A stretch of DNA of 64,000 bases. Source: Methylomonas montana. GTDB lineage: Bacteria > Pseudomonadota > Gammaproteobacteria > Methylococcales > Methylomonadaceae. The translations under genes and the position numbers were made by a program. Below, one piece after another: positions 62,497 to 64,000 of this stretch (within the stretch, counting starts at the first letter, position 1; each line of letters begins with the position of its first letter). The notes beneath the pieces were generated by a model. That model made no database searches and had not been told where the DNA came from. It was given only the letters and a program-made list of their open reading frames with translations. The stretch lies in NCBI RefSeq assembly GCF_030490285.1, contig NZ_CP129884.1:3038001-3102000 (forward strand), written 5' to 3'.

Positions 62497-64000
62497 ATGA
62501 AGATGCGAACATTTAAAAGCCGTTTAAAAACGCCGCCCGGTTTTGGCTCGGTCGCGGTTCAACCCCACTCTCCTCAAGTGTTGCCTACCATTTCGACGCT
62601 GGCCTGGTTGGAGATCGGCGGCGTTTTTAAACGACTTTCCATACTGGCCTGTCGGCTGCTAACGGTGTTGATCCTGGTCAGCCAACCGCTGGCCGCACAG
62701 GCAGCCGATCAAGACAGCTTCGAGCAAGCGCTTAACCTGCTTAGACAAGGCAACATCAACGAACGCGAGCAAGCCATCGAACAACTGGGCAGCGACATGC
62801 GCAGTTTGACGTTGTTGCAAGCCCTGCAAGACGGCAAACTGTTCGAGTTGAAAAACGAGGCCAAACTGGTGATAGGCCAGGAAAGTGAAACCGGCTACCG
62901 CTTGACCGATCCGCTTACAGGCGAGTCGTTGGCAGAGGTCGAGCGCGGCGCGGTCGGCAAAATCAATCTGAATAACAAGTTGCGCGGCAATATCCGCAAA
63001 ATCGTCGGCCAGCTGCAACTGAATGCTGCCGATCCCAGCTTGCGCTTGGCGGCGGTAAAAGCGATGAACAAAGACATCGACGCCAAAGCGGTCGAACTGC
63101 TGCGATCTCACCTTGGCGACGAGCCCGATCAACAGGTTCAACAAGCCATACAACAAGTCTTGCTGTTGCAAGACCTGAATAGCACCGATAAAACCTTACG
63201 CATCAAGGCCATCGACGCGTTGAAGGATCACGATAGCCAGGACGTGGTCAATAGCCTGCAAGCCATCATCGAAACCGACGCCGACGGTCATAACCTGGAA
63301 GCCGATAGCGATGTGCGCAATCTGGCCGAAGCGGCTTTGATCAAGATCCGCGAACGCATGCAGGCTTACGCCGCCGTCGAGACGGTATTCTTCGGTTTGA
63401 GTCTGGGCGCGGTGCTGGTGTTATCCGCCATTGGCTTGGCCATCACCTTTGGGGTGATGGGCATCATCAACATGGCCCACGGCGAACTGATGATGCTGGG
63501 CGCCTATACCACGTACGTGATGCAGCAATTGCTGCCCAGCTATTTAGGCACTGCGTTGATCCTGTCGATACCGATGGCGTTCTTAGTCGCGGCGCTGGTC
63601 GGCATCGCCATCGAACGCGGCATCATCAGATTTCTATACGGCCGACCACTGGAAACCTTGCTGGCGACCTTTGGTGTCAGTTTGTTTCTGCAACAAGCCG
63701 TACGCTCGATTTTCTCGCCGCTGAACCGTAGCGTTTCTACACCAGACTGGATGAGCGGCTCCTGGCAGATCAACGACTTTTTATCGCTAACCTGGAACCG
63801 TTTTTACATCCTGATCTTCTGTCTGCTGGTGTTTACCGCGCTGCTGCAAATCCTGAAGCGTACCAAGCTGGGACTGGAAGTTCGGGCTGTCGCCCAGAAC
63901 CGCGGCATGGCTAGGGCAATGGGTATTCCTACTGCTCGGGTCGATGCGATGACGTTTGGCTTGGGATCGGGTATCGCCGGTGTGGCCGGTGTGGCCTTGA
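62497..64000 (+). CDS. urtB: Urea ABC transporter permease UrtB (3' end outside window)
   Basis: About 501 codons are seen, open at the right edge. After a signal-like segment (ACRLLTVLILVSQPLAAQA) there is a periplasmic helical domain (about residues 70-290) as in UrtB proteins that are longer than LivH. The permease part follows with GLSLGAVLVLSAIGLAITFGVMG and INMAHGELMMLGAY, the BPD_transp_2 motif. It moves urea with UrtC, D and E. The first 48 residues up to GVFK include a peptide encoded by an inverted-repeat element (62516-62638), so the original start may be elsewhere. ATG at 62497 is the first in frame. Confidence 0.9.
   Translation, partial: MKMRTFKSRLKTPPGFGSVAVQPHSPQVLPTISTLAWLEIGGVFKRLSILACRLLTVLILVSQPLAAQAADQDSFEQALNLLRQGNINEREQAIEQLGSDMRSLTLLQALQDGKLFELKNEAKLVIGQESETGYRLTDPLTGESLAEVERGAVGKINLNNKLRGNIRKIVGQLQLNAADPSLRLAAVKAMNKDIDAKAVELLRSHLGDEPDQQVQQAIQQVLLLQDLNSTDKTLRIKAIDALKDHDSQDVVNSLQAIIETDADGHNLEADSDVRNLAEAALIKIRERMQAYAAVETVFFGLSLGAVLVLSAIGLAITFGVMGIINMAHGELMMLGAYTTYVMQQLLPSYLGTALILSIPMAFLVAALVGIAIERGIIRFLYGRPLETLLATFGVSLFLQQAVRSIFSPLNRSVSTPDWMSGSWQINDFLSLTWNRFYILIFCLLVFTALLQILKRTKLGLEVRAVAQNRGMARAMGIPTARVDAMTFGLGSGIAGVAGVAL
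62516..62638. mobile_element. Inverted-repeat (MITE-like) element in the 5' end of urtB
   Basis: The left end AAAGCCGTTTAAAAACGCC (62516-62534) continues three bases. Its reverse complement, with one base changed, is at 62617-62638, so 22-bp inverted repeats flank 79 bases. The 123-base unit is 41 codons long and is open in the urtB frame, adding about 41 residues (PPGFGSVAVQPHSPQVL and so on) in front of the hydrophobic signal. No clear target duplication was seen. It encodes no protein of its own. Confidence 0.65.

Noticed and set aside
1-64000. tRNA, rRNA, CRISPR arrays, prophage
   Set aside because: No cloverleaf, spacer-repeat pattern or phage gene was seen by eye; small tRNAs might be missed without a scan.

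Overview
The window looks like part of the chromosome of a gammaproteobacterial methanotroph or a close relative, most likely Methylomonas (Methylococcales). This is an inference from gene content and style. Supporting points are the nitrate assimilation, molybdenum storage and urea uptake genes, class I adenylate cyclase, MlaA, LpxK/KdsB lipid A and KDO genes, GC near 50-55%, and many dispersed palindromic repeats with a GTAG head. No methane oxidation gene lies in the window. No rRNA, tRNA, CRISPR array, prophage or complete insertion sequence was seen.

Layout. 0-2.2 kb: the end of a CtaA/COX15-like gene and a DeaD-type RNA helicase. 2.3-8.6 kb: nitrate/nitrite assimilation, with nirB-nirD-phzF on the minus strand divergent from narK-nasT. 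The shared control region holds two sigma-54-like promoters, an NtrC-like site and a terminator-containing nirB leader. 8.8-10.5 kb: mosB-mosA, encoding a molybdenum storage protein. 10.9-15.1 kb: accessory genes (secreted beta-propeller, carbohydrate-binding-like protein, acetyltransferase, unknown). 15.1-18.1 kb: exbB-exbD-lpxK-ycaR-kdsB. 18.1-21.3 kb: prmB-aroC-MFS. 21.4-30.7 kb: HDOD protein, lipoprotein hydrolase, YbdD-like, PilZ, ComEC, PepSY, MlaA, and a calcium-binding-like protein. 30.8-34.2 kb: class I adenylate cyclase and a histidine phosphatase. 34.3-39.1 kb: a compact minus-strand signalling cluster (TPR-like, receiver-like, MglA-like GTPase, two roadblock proteins, PAS protein, phosphonate-binding-like protein). 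39.2-47.7 kb: argH, dusA, then folE-hemH-MutS-like-purT-lytic transglycosylase-HDOD. 47.7-53.0 kb: maf divergent from yceD-rpmF-plsX-fabH-fabD-fabG. 53.0-57.3 kb: a LuxR-type response regulator and a hybrid histidine kinase fused to an NCS1-type transporter. 57.3-58.8 kb: a REP-associated transposase with REP pairs and a roughly 400-base array of perfect hairpins, many with GGA in the loop. 58.8-64 kb: exported protein, porin, urtA and the start of urtB (urea ABC transporter).

How it fits together. Nitrogen supply dominates both ends of the window. NarK imports nitrate or nitrite, NirBD reduces nitrite to ammonium, NasT probably relieves termination in the nirB leader, and MosAB stores molybdenum that a nitrate reductase or nitrogenase would use. 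At the other end a porin and UrtAB take up urea or short amides, next to a transporter-like sensor kinase. The parts most worth a second look are the GTPase/roadblock signalling cluster, the NCS1-kinase fusion, the GGA-loop hairpin array, the nirB leader RNA and a small inverted-repeat element that sits in frame in the start of urtB.
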